Assembly: GCF_009687885.1 (NCBI RefSeq)
Contig: NZ_BLAF01000045.1
Span: 1-64,000, forward strand
DNA from: Acrocarpospora pleiomorpha
GTDB taxonomy: Bacteria > Actinomycetota > Actinomycetes > Streptosporangiales > Streptosporangiaceae
DNA length: 64,000 bases
Reading direction: 5' to 3'
The first letter of the stretch is position 1; each line of letters starts with the position of its first letter. The notes under the pieces were generated by a model. The model was not told the DNA's origin. It saw nothing but the letters and a program-made list of their open reading frames with translations, and did no database searches. Both the position numbers and the translations under genes were made by a program. Below, in pieces: positions 1-8,397 of the stretch.

Positions 1-288
1 GGGTGGGAGAACCACGGTCAGTCCCGCGAATGCGGAAAGTTTGCGTGAGAGCGGCTTCGTGGGCGGATGGGCGGGGGAGTCCCGCTGGTTCCGGGCTTGC
101 GGGAGGTCCGGGCTGAGTGTGCCAAAGGGTGGAAGTCCGGCAAGGTGTTTCAAGGTGGTGGCTGACAGTGTGCTCGACACGCCCGACGGTTCGCCGTAGA
201 CGTTCCGTTGAGCTGCCGGTTCGGTGGGATCTCCGGTTGGATCGCTGTTGCCGACTTGCGATCAACCCTGGCTGCTTCTAGGTTTGGA
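1..288. other. Non-coding stretch upstream of nrdR
   Basis: No convincing gene is visible on either strand in this stretch. It is G-rich with several short self-complementary segments, so a structured leader or the 5' flank of a gene lying outside the window is possible. In many actinomycetes a divergent lexA lies upstream of nrdR, but no lexA coding sequence can be seen here. Confidence 0.4.
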
Positions 289-336
289 CCACAACATCTA
301 GTGATTACACCGATGTAGTTCACCACCTATTGTGTT
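289..336 (+). promoter_or_regulatory. Tandem NrdR boxes in the nrdR-nrdJ promoter
   Basis: Two 16-bp imperfect palindromes are present: CCACAACATCTAGTGA at 289-304 and CACCACCTATTGTGTT at 321-336. Their starts are 32 bp apart, about three helical turns. NrdR is known to bind paired 16-bp boxes (consensus roughly ACACwATATwTAGTGT) with this phasing and to repress ribonucleotide reductase genes, including its own operon. The position, about 150 bp upstream of nrdR, fits an autoregulated promoter. Confidence 0.7.
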
Positions 337-484
337 TCCTTGCCCGCACCACAGCACTCTGTGGGGCGTGCGTGAGCGTCCCATGACCTGGCCTGTGGCA
401 CGAGCGGTGCCAGGGCCGATGAGAGGGCCGGATCGGGGAAGCAGGGGTGACGCGGGGGAGTTGAACCGGAAGGAGGCGGGCGTT

Positions 485-937
485 ATGCATTGCCCGTTCT
501 GCCGACATCCTGACACGCGGGTGGTCGACAGCCGTTCGACCGAGGACGGCGGCGCCATCCGGCGCAGGCGGACGTGCCCGGAATGCGGCCGCCGGTTCAC
601 GACCCAGGAGACGGTGCTGCTGATGGTGAGCAAACGCAGCGGGGTCACCGAGGCATTCTCGCGCGACAAAGTGGTCGCCGGGGTCCGCAGAGCCTGCCAG
701 GGACGCCCGGTCAGCGAGGACGCGCTGGCCCAGCTGGGTCAGAAGGTGGAGGAGAGCATCCGGGCCACCGGCACCGCCGAGATCCCCTCACACGAGGTGG
801 GCCTGGCGATCCTCGGCCCTCTCGGCGAACTGGACGAGGTGGCGTACCTGCGGTTCGCCTCGGTCTACCGCAGCTTCGAGACCCTCGCCGACTTCGAGGC
901 CGAGATAGAACGGCTCCGAGCCGTCGCGAACGACTGA
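485..937 (+). CDS. nrdR: Transcriptional repressor NrdR
   Basis: This 150-residue protein is the nucleotide-sensing repressor of ribonucleotide reductase genes. The N-terminus begins [17 protein letters not shown] and forms a four-cysteine zinc ribbon (CPFC...CPEC). It is followed by an ATP-cone domain (about residues 45-135) that in this family binds ATP/dATP. Length matches the family. The ATG at 485 is preceded by an AAGGAGG Shine-Dalgarno at 469-475. An upstream in-frame extension is possible but would precede the zinc ribbon and is unlike the family. The gene lies 245 bp before nrdJ, the usual actinobacterial order, downstream of paired NrdR boxes. Confidence 0.95.
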   Translation: MHCPFCRHPDTRVVDSRSTEDGGAIRRRRTCPECGRRFTTQETVLLMVSKRSGVTEAFSRDKVVAGVRRACQGRPVSEDALAQLGQKVEESIRATGTAEIPSHEVGLAILGPLGELDEVAYLRFASVYRSFETLADFEAEIERLRAVAND

Positions 938-971
938 ACTTCCGCCGGGCACCGCCTCTCGCGGGCACCCG

Positions 972-1001
972 GCGACACATTCAAATTGCGACACATTCAA
1001 A
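972..1001. repeat. Direct repeat between nrdR and nrdJ
   Basis: GCGACACATTCAAA occurs twice, at 972-985 and 988-1001, with a 16-bp period. A weaker third copy (CGACAATTCAAG) follows from about 1002. The repeat is in the 245-bp gap between nrdR and nrdJ. It does not resemble an NrdR box. It could be a regulator-binding array or simple slippage, and the sequence alone does not say which. Confidence 0.6.
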
Positions 1002-1182
1002 CGACAATTCAAGACCAACGGCACATCATTTACACCAGAAATGGCCGATCTGGACCAAAGAAGCGCGATCTCGCAGGTATCGACTTCGGGTCAGTCTAGA
1101 TCAAGACTTTCTGTTTAAAGTAGACAAGCTTTACGACAAACGGGTTGGAATACGAGGGGCGAAGGCCCTGGAAGGGGGAGTC

Positions 1183-4100
1183 ATGACGGAGACCGTCAAC
1201 GGCACGTCCACACGCGGGGGCAAGCGGACGCGCGCCAAAGGCCTGAAGATGAAGCGCATCTTCACCACGGCGGGCACCCATCCGTACGACCAGATCACGT
1301 GGGAGCGCCGTGACGTCGTCATGACGAACTGGCGGGACGGTTCGATCAACTTCGAGCAGCGCGGGGTCGAGTTCCCCGAGTTCTGGTCCGTGAACGCCGC
1401 CAACATCGTCACCACGAAGTACTTCCGCGGCGCCGTGGGCACCCCCCAACGGGAGTGGAGCCTCAAGGCCCTGGTCGACAGGGTGGTCGGGGTCTACACC
1501 CGCACCGGCATCGAACACGGCTACTTCGCCACCGAGGAAGACGCCGAGATCTTCGACCACGAACTGAAGCACGCGCTGGTCCACCAGCTGTTCAGCTTCA
1601 ACTCCCCGGTCTGGTTCAACGTCGGCACCCTGTCACCTCAGCAAGTTTCAGCGTGCTTCATCTTGGCCGTCGACGACCAGATGGAGTCCATCCTCGACTG
1701 GTACAAGGAAGAGGGCGTGATCTTCAAGGGCGGTTCCGGATCAGGGGTCAACCTGTCCCGGATCCGTTCCTCCAAGGAGTTGCTCTCCAGCGGGGGCACC
1801 GCCAGCGGCCCCGTCTCGTTCATGCGCGGCGCCGACGCCTCGGCAGGCACCATCAAGTCCGGCGGCGCCACCCGCCGCGCCGCCAAGATGGTGGTCCTCG
1901 ACGTCGATCACCCCGACATCGAGGAGTTCATCGAGACCAAGGCCCGCGAAGAGGACAAGATCCGCGCCCTCCGCGACGCCGGTTTCGACATGGACCTGGG
2001 CGGCAAGGACATCGTCTCCGTGCAGTACCAGAACGCCAACAACTCGGTCCGGGTCTCCGACGAGTTCATGCGCGCCGTGGAGAACGGCGAGCAGTTCGGC
2101 CTGCGGGCCCGGCTGACCGGCGAGGTCATCGAGAAGGTCGAGGCGCGCGAGCTCTTCCGCAAGATGGCCCAGGCCGCCTGGGAGTGCGCCGACCCCGGCG
2201 TGCAGTACGACGACACGATCAACGACTGGCACACCTGCCCGGAAACCGGCCGGATCACCGCTTCTAACCCCTGCTCAGAGTACGTACATCTGGACAATTC
2301 GTCGTGCAACCTGGCCTCGATCAACCTGCTCAAGTTCCTCAAGGATGACGACACCTTCGACATCCCGAACTTCGTCAAGCTGACCGAGCTGATCATCACC
2401 GCGATGGACATCTCGATCACCTTCGCCGACTTCCCGACCGAGAAGATCGCCGAAACCACCCGGGCGTACCGGCAGCTCGGCATCGGCTACGCCAACCTGG
2501 GCGCGCTGCTGATGGCCACCGGCCACGCGTACGACTCCGACGGCGGCCGGGCCATCGCCGGAGCGATCACTTCGCTGATGACCGGCGCCTCCTACCGCCG
2601 CTCCGCCGAACTGGCCGGAATCGTCGGGCCGTACGACGGATATCAGCGGAACGCCGAGCCGCACAAGCGGGTCATGCGTAAGCACGCCGCCGCCAACGAC
2701 GACCTGCGCACGGTCGGCGCGATGGACCGCGCAATCCATACCGAGGCCGGCAAGCAGTGGGCCGACTGCCTCAAGCTGGGCGACAAGCACGGCTACCGCA
2801 ACGCCCAGGCCTCGCTGCTCGCGCCCACCGGCTGCCTGACGGGCGACACCCTGATCACGACAGACCGCGGTCTCGTGCGGCTGTCGGAGATCGGCGATGT
2901 GTACGGCGACCGCTGGCAGGACGTGACCATGACGGTGTCCACGGACGAGGGCCCTCGCCAGGCGACGAAGTTCTTCGTCAACGGTGAGGAGCCGACGCGG
3001 CTGATCCGCACGGAGGGCGGCTACAAGATCCAGGGCACGCTGACGCACCGGGTCAAGGTCGTCGATCAGGACAGCGGCGAGTGGATGTGGAAGCGTCTCG
3101 CCGACATCGCCGAAGGTGATGTGCTGCCGCTGCAGACTCGGACTCTGGTCGGCGAGCCGCGGCCGGTGGTGCTTCCGGTGCTCGATCAGGCGTACTACGC
3201 GGGAGACCGCGCGGTGCGGGTTCCTGACGCGGTGACGGAGGAGCTGGCGGAACTGGTCGGCTACTTCATGGGCGATGGCAGCCTGCACGCCAAGGGGATC
3301 CGCCTCTGCGTCGCGGACTCCGACCTCGACGTGGTCGATCGGCTGCGGATCATCTCCAAGGAACTGTTCAACCTGGAGCCGGTAGTCACTCAGCAAGAGG
3401 GGTACCACGAGGTCGTGCTCCAGTCTGTACGGCTGGCGCGCTGGTGGCAGGCCTCCGGATTCGCCAAGGACCTGCCGGGGCTCGACCACAGCGGCAAGGG
3501 GTGGACCCCTCGCGTGCCATCGGCCATTCTCGAGACGAACGACGCCGTAATCTATGCGGCGTTCCTTCGCGGCCTGTTCGAGGCCGACGGCACGGTGCTC
3601 GAAGGCGTGCCGAGCGTCTCGACGGCTTCCGAGTCCTTCGCCGACGAGATCCGTACGCTGCTGCTCTCGCTGGGATTCGTCACCACCACCAGAAAGACGG
3701 TTTCCGGCTTCGGCGGCGACATCTTCCAGGTCCGGCTCCGCAATCTGGACCACGCGTTGAACTACGACGAAATCATCGGGTTCATCGGTGAGCGGAAAGC
3801 GAAGCTGCTGGCTTTCCTGGAGCCGGGATCGTCCGCCAAGAAGGACCATGTGTTCCTGCCACGCGAGGTCTGGGAGGAACTGGTCCCGAAGGGCCACGGA
3901 TCACGTGAAGCGGTGCTTCAGTCGATTCGAAGGACGGGCGGCGTACCTCGGATGGTCGCCAGGCTGCTCTTCGAAGAGACGCCCGACATGCGGCTGGCTC
4001 GTGTGCTCGACTACGCCTTCGAGACGGTGTCCGTCAATGAGGACGGCGGTGTGCAGCCGACATATGACCTGTCGGTGCCGGACAACGTCACCTACGTCGC

Positions 4101-5298
4101 GAACGGCATGGTGAGCCACAACACCATCGGCCTGATGATGGATTGCGACACCACCGGCATCGAGCCTGACCTGGCCCTGGTCAAGTTCAAGAAGCTGGTC
4201 GGCGGTGGCTCCATGCAGATCGTCAACCAGACGATCCCGCGTGCGCTGCGGCAGCTCGGCTACCAGCAGGAGCAGGTCGAGGCGATCGTCGAGTACATCG
4301 CCGAGAACAGCCACGTGGTCGACGCCCCTGGGCTGCGGCCGGAGCACTACGAGGTCTTCGACTGCGCGATGGGCGAGCGCGCCATCGCCCCCATGGGCCA
4401 CGTCCGGATGATGGCCGCCACCCAGCCGTTCCTGTCCGGCGCCATCTCCAAGACCGTCAACCTGCCGGAATCCGCCTCGGTGGACGACATCGAGCAGGTC
4501 TACCTGGAGGGCTGGAAGCTCGGCCTGAAGGCGCTGGCCGTCTACCGCGACAACTGCAAGGTCGGCCAGCCGCTCTCGGTCGCCGGCAAGAAGACTGAGG
4601 AGGCGGCCGCCGAACCCGAGGTCAAGGTCATCGAGGTTCCGCGCCCGACCCGCCGCCGCATGCCCGCCCAGCGCCCCAGCCTGACCACCCGCTTCACGGT
4701 CGGCGGCGCCAAGGGCTACATGACGGCCTCCTCCTACCCCGAGGACGGCCTCGGCGAGGTCTTCCTGAAGATGTCCAAGCAGGGCTCCACCCTGGCCGGC
4801 GTCATGGACGCCTTCTCGGTCGCGATCTCCATCGGCCTGCAGTACGGCGTTCCGCTGGAGACCTACGCCCAGAAATTCGTCAACATGCGCTTCGAGCCCG
4901 CCGGCATGACCGACGACCCCGACGTCCGCATGGCCCAGTCCGTGATGGACTACATCTTCCGCCGCCTGGCCCTGGACTACCTGCCGTACGAGGACCGGGC
5001 CGCCCTGGGCATCTTCTCCGCCGCCGAACGCTCGGCCCAGCAACGCGGCGAAGACCCCACCACCCTGACCGACCCCGTCGACACCGCCGCCCTGGCCCAA
5101 TCCGCCCCCATCGAGGAGAAGCCCACCCCACGCCCCACCGCCCTCCCCACCCCGACCCGCTCCCAGGTCGACTCCCTGGAAAGCCACCAGGGCCGAACCG
5201 CCGACGCCCCCCTCTGCATGACCTGCGGCACCAAGATGCGCCCCGCCGGCAGCTGCTACGTCTGCGAGGGCTGCGGCAGCACCAGCGGCTGCAGCTAG
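1183..5298 (+). CDS. nrdJ: Adenosylcobalamin-dependent (class II) ribonucleotide reductase with intein
   Basis: The precursor is 1371 residues; after removal of a 430-residue intein the mature enzyme is 941. It reduces ribonucleotides to deoxyribonucleotides using coenzyme B12. Family motifs seen are the GGSGSGVNLS region, NPCSEY, the SSCNLASINL cysteine region, and the APTG/TIGLMMDCDTTGIEP phosphate-site segment that the intein splits. The C-terminus carries CxxC-type cysteines (CMTCGTKM, CYVCEGCGS) like the redox-active or zinc tail of long NrdJ proteins. The ATG at 1183 follows a GGGGGAG ribosome site; earlier in-frame sequence overlaps nrdR and is not protein-like. A strong hairpin terminator follows at 5308. 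Confidence 0.95.
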   Translation: MTETVNGTSTRGGKRTRAKGLKMKRIFTTAGTHPYDQITWERRDVVMTNWRDGSINFEQRGVEFPEFWSVNAANIVTTKYFRGAVGTPQREWSLKALVDRVVGVYTRTGIEHGYFATEEDAEIFDHELKHALVHQLFSFNSPVWFNVGTLSPQQVSACFILAVDDQMESILDWYKEEGVIFKGGSGSGVNLSRIRSSKELLSSGGTASGPVSFMRGADASAGTIKSGGATRRAAKMVVLDVDHPDIEEFIETKAREEDKIRALRDAGFDMDLGGKDIVSVQYQNANNSVRVSDEFMRAVENGEQFGLRARLTGEVIEKVEARELFRKMAQAAWECADPGVQYDDTINDWHTCPETGRITASNPCSEYVHLDNSSCNLASINLLKFLKDDDTFDIPNFVKLTELIITAMDISITFADFPTEKIAETTRAYRQLGIGYANLGALLMATGHAYDSDGGRAIAGAITSLMTGASYRRSAELAGIVGPYDGYQRNAEPHKRVMRKHAAANDDLRTVGAMDRAIHTEAGKQWADCLKLGDKHGYRNAQASLLAPTGCLTGDTLITTDRGLVRLSEIGDVYGDRWQDVTMTVSTDEGPRQATKFFVNGEEPTRLIRTEGGYKIQGTLTHRVKVVDQDSGEWMWKRLADIAEGDVLPLQTRTLVGEPRPVVLPVLDQAYYAGDRAVRVPDAVTEELAELVGYFMGDGSLHAKGIRLCVADSDLDVVDRLRIISKELFNLEPVVTQQEGYHEVVLQSVRLARWWQASGFAKDLPGLDHSGKGWTPRVPSAILETNDAVIYAAFLRGLFEADGTVLEGVPSVSTASESFADEIRTLLLSLGFVTTTRKTVSGFGGDIFQVRLRNLDHALNYDEIIGFIGERKAKLLAFLEPGSSAKKDHVFLPREVWEELVPKGHGSREAVLQSIRRTGGVPRMVARLLFEETPDMRLARVLDYAFETVSVNEDGGVQPTYDLSVPDNVTYVANGMVSHNTIGLMMDCDTTGIEPDLALVKFKKLVGGGSMQIVNQTIPRALRQLGYQQEQVEAIVEYIAENSHVVDAPGLRPEHYEVFDCAMGERAIAPMGHVRMMAATQPFLSGAISKTVNLPESASVDDIEQVYLEGWKLGLKALAVYRDNCKVGQPLSVAGKKTEEAAAEPEVKVIEVPRPTRRRMPAQRPSLTTRFTVGGAKGYMTASSYPEDGLGEVFLKMSKQGSTLAGVMDAFSVAISIGLQYGVPLETYAQKFVNMRFEPAGMTDDPDVRMAQSVMDYIFRRLALDYLPYEDRAALGIFSAAERSAQQRGEDPTTLTDPVDTAALAQSAPIEEKPTPRPTALPTPTRSQVDSLESHQGRTADAPLCMTCGTKMRPAGSCYVCEGCGSTSGCS
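2833..4122 (+). other. LAGLIDADG homing-endonuclease intein in NrdJ
   Basis: This is an in-frame 430-residue intein, precursor residues 551-980. It starts with Cys (CLTGDTLITTDRG) and ends with the His-Asn dipeptide (GMVSHN), followed by Thr as the +1 nucleophile. The block B Thr-x-x-His motif is visible as TLTHRVKV. The two endonuclease motifs LVGYFMGDG and LRGLFEADG both keep their acidic residue, so splicing and endonuclease activity both look intact. It interrupts NrdJ between APTG and TIGLMMDCDTTG at the substrate phosphate-binding loop, a typical conserved-site insertion. Without splicing the reductase would presumably be inactive. Confidence 0.95.
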
Positions 5299-5307
5299 TT
5301 TCCGGCT

Positions 5308-5344
5308 GAAGGGGTGGCGAGATGGGCAATCTCGCCACCCCTTC
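5308..5344 (+). terminator. Terminator hairpin after nrdJ
   Basis: A perfect 15-bp inverted repeat, GAAGGGGTGGCGAGA / TCTCGCCACCCCTTC, with a 7-nt loop starts 9 bp after the nrdJ stop codon. There is no long T-run, as is common in high-GC actinomycetes. Confidence 0.85.
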
Positions 5345-5474
5345 AACTCTTCGGCCCAGGTGAGCCGAAGCCGTACGGGTACCAGAAAGTCCCGCGCAAT
5401 CGCGGTCAGTGCGGATCACCTTTACGGAGGTGGGCGTCCCGCCTTCGCTGTGCCGTCCGGCCTAGAATCTCCGG

Positions 5475-6284
5475 GTGGCCGAGGCGTGGTGGGTCGAGGT
5501 GGGTGAGGGGGTCTGGGTTCGGCGGCATGCTGAGCTGGATCTCTCGTTGGGGCTGGTTATCGGTGAGCGGGCCTGTCTGGTGGTGGACACCGGGGGTGAT
5601 GAGGTTCAGGGGGCCGCGTCCGCGGGGGCGATCAGGGAGCTGACTGGGCTGCCTTGGTCGGTGGTGCTTACGCACGCGCATTTCGATCATGCTTTTGGTA
5701 CTGCGGCGTTTCAGCCCTGTGAGGTGTGGGCGCATCCGGCGTGCCGTCGGGAGCTGGAGGAGAAGGGTGAGCGGCAGCGGAAGGAATGGGTCGCTCGCTA
5801 CCAAAAAGAGAACAAGCCGGAAATAGCCGAGCAAATAAGGCGTGCGCGAATCGTTCTCCCCAGGTCCGCGCCGGAAGGTGACATCGAGCTGGGTGGGCGA
5901 ATAGTCCGGCTTATCCATCCTGGGCCCGCACATACTGGGCACGATCTGGTAGTTCATGTTCCCGACGCGGGTGTGCTGTTCGCGGGAGACCTGCTGGAAC
6001 AAGGTGCTCCGCCCGCGTTCGGTGACGCGTTTCCCGATGCCTGGCCAGAAGCGCTGGATCGTGTCCTCGCGCTCGAGCCCACGACCCTCGTCCCCGGCCA
6101 CGGAGATCCGGTCGCCGCCGACTTCGCCAGGATGCAACGGGAAGAGATCGCTCAGGTCGCGGAACTCTGCCGGTTGTTCCAGGAAGGGCGAATCACCACC
6201 GAACAGGCGATCGAGAGGTCGCCGTATCCCGCGGAGTTCACGTCCGAGGCGCTCAGTCGACCTCGAAGGAGAGGCGGTCGCTGA
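5475..6284 (+). CDS. MBL-fold metallohydrolase
   Basis: This 269-residue metallo-beta-lactamase-fold protein keeps the zinc-site motif THAHFDHAFG (HxHxDH). It also has later metal-ligand segments around GPAHTGHD, the aspartate of LFAGDLLE and the histidine of LVPGHGDPV. It therefore looks like a catalytically competent metal-dependent hydrolase, but the substrate cannot be named. No signal peptide is seen, so it is probably cytoplasmic. A GTG start at 5475 fits the conserved N-terminal strand. Its 3' end overlaps the convergent YbjN-type gene by 32 bp. Confidence 0.85.
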   Translation: MAEAWWVEVGEGVWVRRHAELDLSLGLVIGERACLVVDTGGDEVQGAASAGAIRELTGLPWSVVLTHAHFDHAFGTAAFQPCEVWAHPACRRELEEKGERQRKEWVARYQKENKPEIAEQIRRARIVLPRSAPEGDIELGGRIVRLIHPGPAHTGHDLVVHVPDAGVLFAGDLLEQGAPPAFGDAFPDAWPEALDRVLALEPTTLVPGHGDPVAADFARMQREEIAQVAELCRLFQEGRITTEQAIERSPYPAEFTSEALSRPRRRGGR

Positions 6285-6687
6285 GCCAGCGGTGGAATTT
6301 TATGGCGAAGCGGACCCAGTGGGCGACGATCGTGGTGAGGTGTTCGCGGGTGACGCCGGCGCCGATGTAGAGCTGGGCGTCGCCGATGACGCGGATGATG
6401 CCGTTGTCGGGGGTGAAGGCGTAGACCTTCGGCCACATGGTGTCGGTGTTCCACTCGTTCAGGGCGGTCAGCAGCAGGGGCTTCTCGTCGATCGAGTAGT
6501 GCCGGTCGTAGAAGGTGCGAATGGTAAAGAGGTCACCTTCCGCGCCGAACAGGAAAAAGACCGTGAGCGCGTCGGTGGAGATGGCGAGGTCGCCGTCTGA
6601 GTCGAAAGTGAACTCGATATCGAGCTCGTTGAGAATCTCGATGATCAGTTCCTGGTCGGGCTGGACCACGGCCGGGGATGGGCTCAC
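6253..6687 (-). CDS. YbjN domain-containing protein
   Basis: This 144-residue protein matches the YbjN family, whose fold resembles type III secretion chaperones. Recognisable parts are the N-terminal helix (ELIIEILNELDIEF), alternating strands (AISTDALTVFFLFGAEGD) and the central WPKVYAF segment. It is probably a cytoplasmic protein-binding factor; no catalytic residues are expected. The GTG at 6687 is chosen because residues downstream fit the family. The GGAGG lies very close to it, so the exact start is uncertain. It diverges from the ECF41 sigma gene (starts 27 bp apart) and converges on the MBL gene. Confidence 0.75.
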   Translation of the reverse strand: MSPSPAVVQPDQELIIEILNELDIEFTFDSDGDLAISTDALTVFFLFGAEGDLFTIRTFYDRHYSIDEKPLLLTALNEWNTDTMWPKVYAFTPDNGIIRVIGDAQLYIGAGVTREHLTTIVAHWVRFAIKFHRWLSDRLSFEVD

Positions 6688-6713
6688 CCCTCCATCCTGA
6701 CAGACTGAGGCTC

Positions 6714-7625
6714 GTGTTTGACGACCCTGGCGCGGAGTTCGAGGAACACCGGTCGAGAATGTTCGCCTTGGCCTACCGGATGCTGGGGTCCGCGACCGAG
6801 GCGGAGGACGTCGTTCAGGACGCCTACCTGCGATGGAACGGTGCGACGCGAGAGGCGATTCAGGCGCCGGGGGCATGGCTGGCCAGAGTGGTCACCAACA
6901 TGTGTCTCAACCGTCTCACTTCCGCGCGTACCCGTCGCGAGCACTATGTCGGCCCATGGCTGCCGGAACCCATCCTCACCGACCCGGATCCGCCCGCCGA
7001 AACCGCCCTGCTCCGCGAATCGGTGTCGATGGCGTTCCTCCTCCTGCTGGAACGGCTGACGCCGGCGGAACGCGCCGTCTTCGTGCTGCGCGAAGCCTTC
7101 TCGTACGGCTACCGCGACATCTCCGCCGTGCTCGACCTGTCGGAGGCCAACTGCCGCCAGCTCCACGGCCGAGCCCAGCGCCGGCTGGGGGAACGACGCA
7201 GGTTCGAGGTCCCGGCGGCGCGGCGGCGGTCGATCGTGGAACGGTTCCTGACGGCCGCCAACGACGGCGATCTGGCCGCGCTGGAGCGGGTCCTGGCGGC
7301 CGACGTGACGGCCTGGTCGGACGGGGGCGGGCAGGTGAGCGCCGCTCTGCGGGCGGTGCTCGGATCCGCCAAGGTCGCGCGCTACATGGTGGGCGTGACC
7401 GGAAAGGCCTCCGTCCACGCCGAGCTGACGTTTGCCGAGGTCAACGGTGAGTCAGGGTTGGTTGCGAGGGTCGGGGGAAGGGTTGTCTTAGTGGCAGCGT
7501 TCGAAACGGACGGAGAGCGGATCTTCGTTCTGCGTTCGGTCCTTAATCCCGACAAACTCCGGTATGTCGCACGGCAACTGAATTCCCAGAACCTGTCACA
7601 TCCCGGGCGGCTGACCGGTTCTTAG
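6714..7625 (+). CDS. ECF41-type RNA polymerase sigma factor
   Basis: This 303-residue extracytoplasmic-function sigma factor has region 2 (FALAYRMLGSATEAEDVVQD) and region 4 (LLERLTPAERAVFVLREAF). It carries a fused C-terminal SnoaL-like domain of about 110 residues. Diagnostic ECF41 motifs are present: WLPEP in the linker, DGGG (as DGGGQ) and NPDKL in the C-terminal domain. In this group the C-terminal domain modulates sigma activity instead of a separate anti-sigma factor. GTG 6714 is preferred because it starts just before the conserved AEFEEHRSRMFALAYRM; an ATG at 6678 is possible. The adjacent dehydrogenase gene is the classic ECF41 target. Confidence 0.9.
   Translation: MFDDPGAEFEEHRSRMFALAYRMLGSATEAEDVVQDAYLRWNGATREAIQAPGAWLARVVTNMCLNRLTSARTRREHYVGPWLPEPILTDPDPPAETALLRESVSMAFLLLLERLTPAERAVFVLREAFSYGYRDISAVLDLSEANCRQLHGRAQRRLGERRRFEVPAARRRSIVERFLTAANDGDLAALERVLAADVTAWSDGGGQVSAALRAVLGSAKVARYMVGVTGKASVHAELTFAEVNGESGLVARVGGRVVLVAAFETDGERIFVLRSVLNPDKLRYVARQLNSQNLSHPGRLTGS
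7594..7621 (+). promoter_or_regulatory. Probable ECF41-dependent promoter for the dehydrogenase
   Basis: TGTCACA at 7594-7600 is followed 15 bp later by CGGTTC at 7616-7621. This is close to the published ECF41 promoter pattern TGTCACA-N16-CGTC. It lies inside the 3' end of the sigma gene, and its -10 ends 8 bp before the ATG at 7630. Transcription would therefore begin at or next to the start codon, giving a leaderless message. Confidence 0.6.
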
Positions 7626-7629
7626 GGTC

Positions 7630-8397
7630 ATGAACGAATCGATACTTGTCACCGGTGGCACCGGCGCTCTCGGGCGTGAGGTGGTCGATCGGCTGAAGGA
7701 CGGGACTCGCGAGGTGCGGGTGCTGAGCCGCAAGCCAGGGGCGTACCAGGGGAATCTGACCACGGGCGAGGGGGTGGCCGCGGCCGTGGCGGGGGTGGGC
7801 ACGATCCTGCACCTGGCCAGCGATCCGCGGACCAAGGGCTCGGATCTGGAAGGCACCCGCCGTCTGATCGATGCGGCGGCGCCGGGGACGCATCTGGTCT
7901 ACATCTCGATCGTGGGGGTCGATCGGCATCCGTTCTGGTATTACCAGGAGAAGTACCAGGTCGAGAGGATGATCGAGGCGTCCGGACTGCCGTACACGAT
8001 CTTGCGGGCGACGCAGTTCCATGATTTCGCGCGGTTCCTGATCCAGGGGATGACGCGGATGCCGGTGGCGCCGGTTCCGGCGGGGTGGAGCGTGCAGCCG
8101 GTCGACACCGGGGAGGTGGCCGATCGGCTGGTCGAGCTGGCGTTGGGGGCGCCGGCGGGGCGCGTGCCCGATATGGGCGGGCCTGAGGTGCTTCCGTTGC
8201 GGGAGATGGTCAACATCTATCTGCGGGCTTCGGGGCGGAGGCGGATCCTGGTTCCCATCTGGGTGCCGGGGAAGACGGCCGCCGCCTATCGCGCGGGGAT
8301 ACACCTGGCGCCGGAGCACAAGACCGGGAAGATCACGTTCGCGGAGTTCCTGGCGGCCACGGTGAAGCCCGGCGGGCCGACGAAGGGCTACGGGTGA
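7630..8397 (+). CDS. NAD(P)-binding atypical SDR / NmrA-like oxidoreductase
   Basis: This 255-residue protein has an N-terminal Rossmann fold with the NAD(P) motif LVTGGTGALGREVVDRL. It has the YISIVGVD strand and a YYQEKYQVE segment holding the YxxxK-like pair of extended or atypical short-chain dehydrogenases. It belongs to the COE genes (carboxymuconolactone decarboxylase, oxidoreductase, epimerase) that sit next to ECF41 sigma genes and are their targets. The substrate is unknown. There is no Shine-Dalgarno at the ATG, in keeping with leaderless expression from the promoter at 7594. The stop overlaps the next start (GTGA). Confidence 0.85.
   Translation: MNESILVTGGTGALGREVVDRLKDGTREVRVLSRKPGAYQGNLTTGEGVAAAVAGVGTILHLASDPRTKGSDLEGTRRLIDAAAPGTHLVYISIVGVDRHPFWYYQEKYQVERMIEASGLPYTILRATQFHDFARFLIQGMTRMPVAPVPAGWSVQPVDTGEVADRLVELALGAPAGRVPDMGGPEVLPLREMVNIYLRASGRRRILVPIWVPGKTAAAYRAGIHLAPEHKTGKITFAEFLAATVKPGGPTKGYG

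Noticed and set aside
1-240. Possible RNase P RNA or cobalamin riboswitch upstream of nrdR-nrdJ
   Set aside because: Short stretches such as GGTCCGGGCT recall RNase P RNA, and B12 control of reductase genes is known. The conserved core elements (RNase P ACAGAA/P4 segments; the B12 box AGCCAGGAGACC-like sequence) are not present.
2275-3897. Long open frames antisense to nrdJ and its intein
   Set aside because: They mirror the real gene, have composition typical of GC-rich antisense frames, and lack recognisable domains.
3901-5346. 481-codon antisense frame over the 3' end of nrdJ
   Set aside because: Glycine/alanine/leucine-rich shadow of the coding strand, with no domain; it also reads through the nrdJ terminator.
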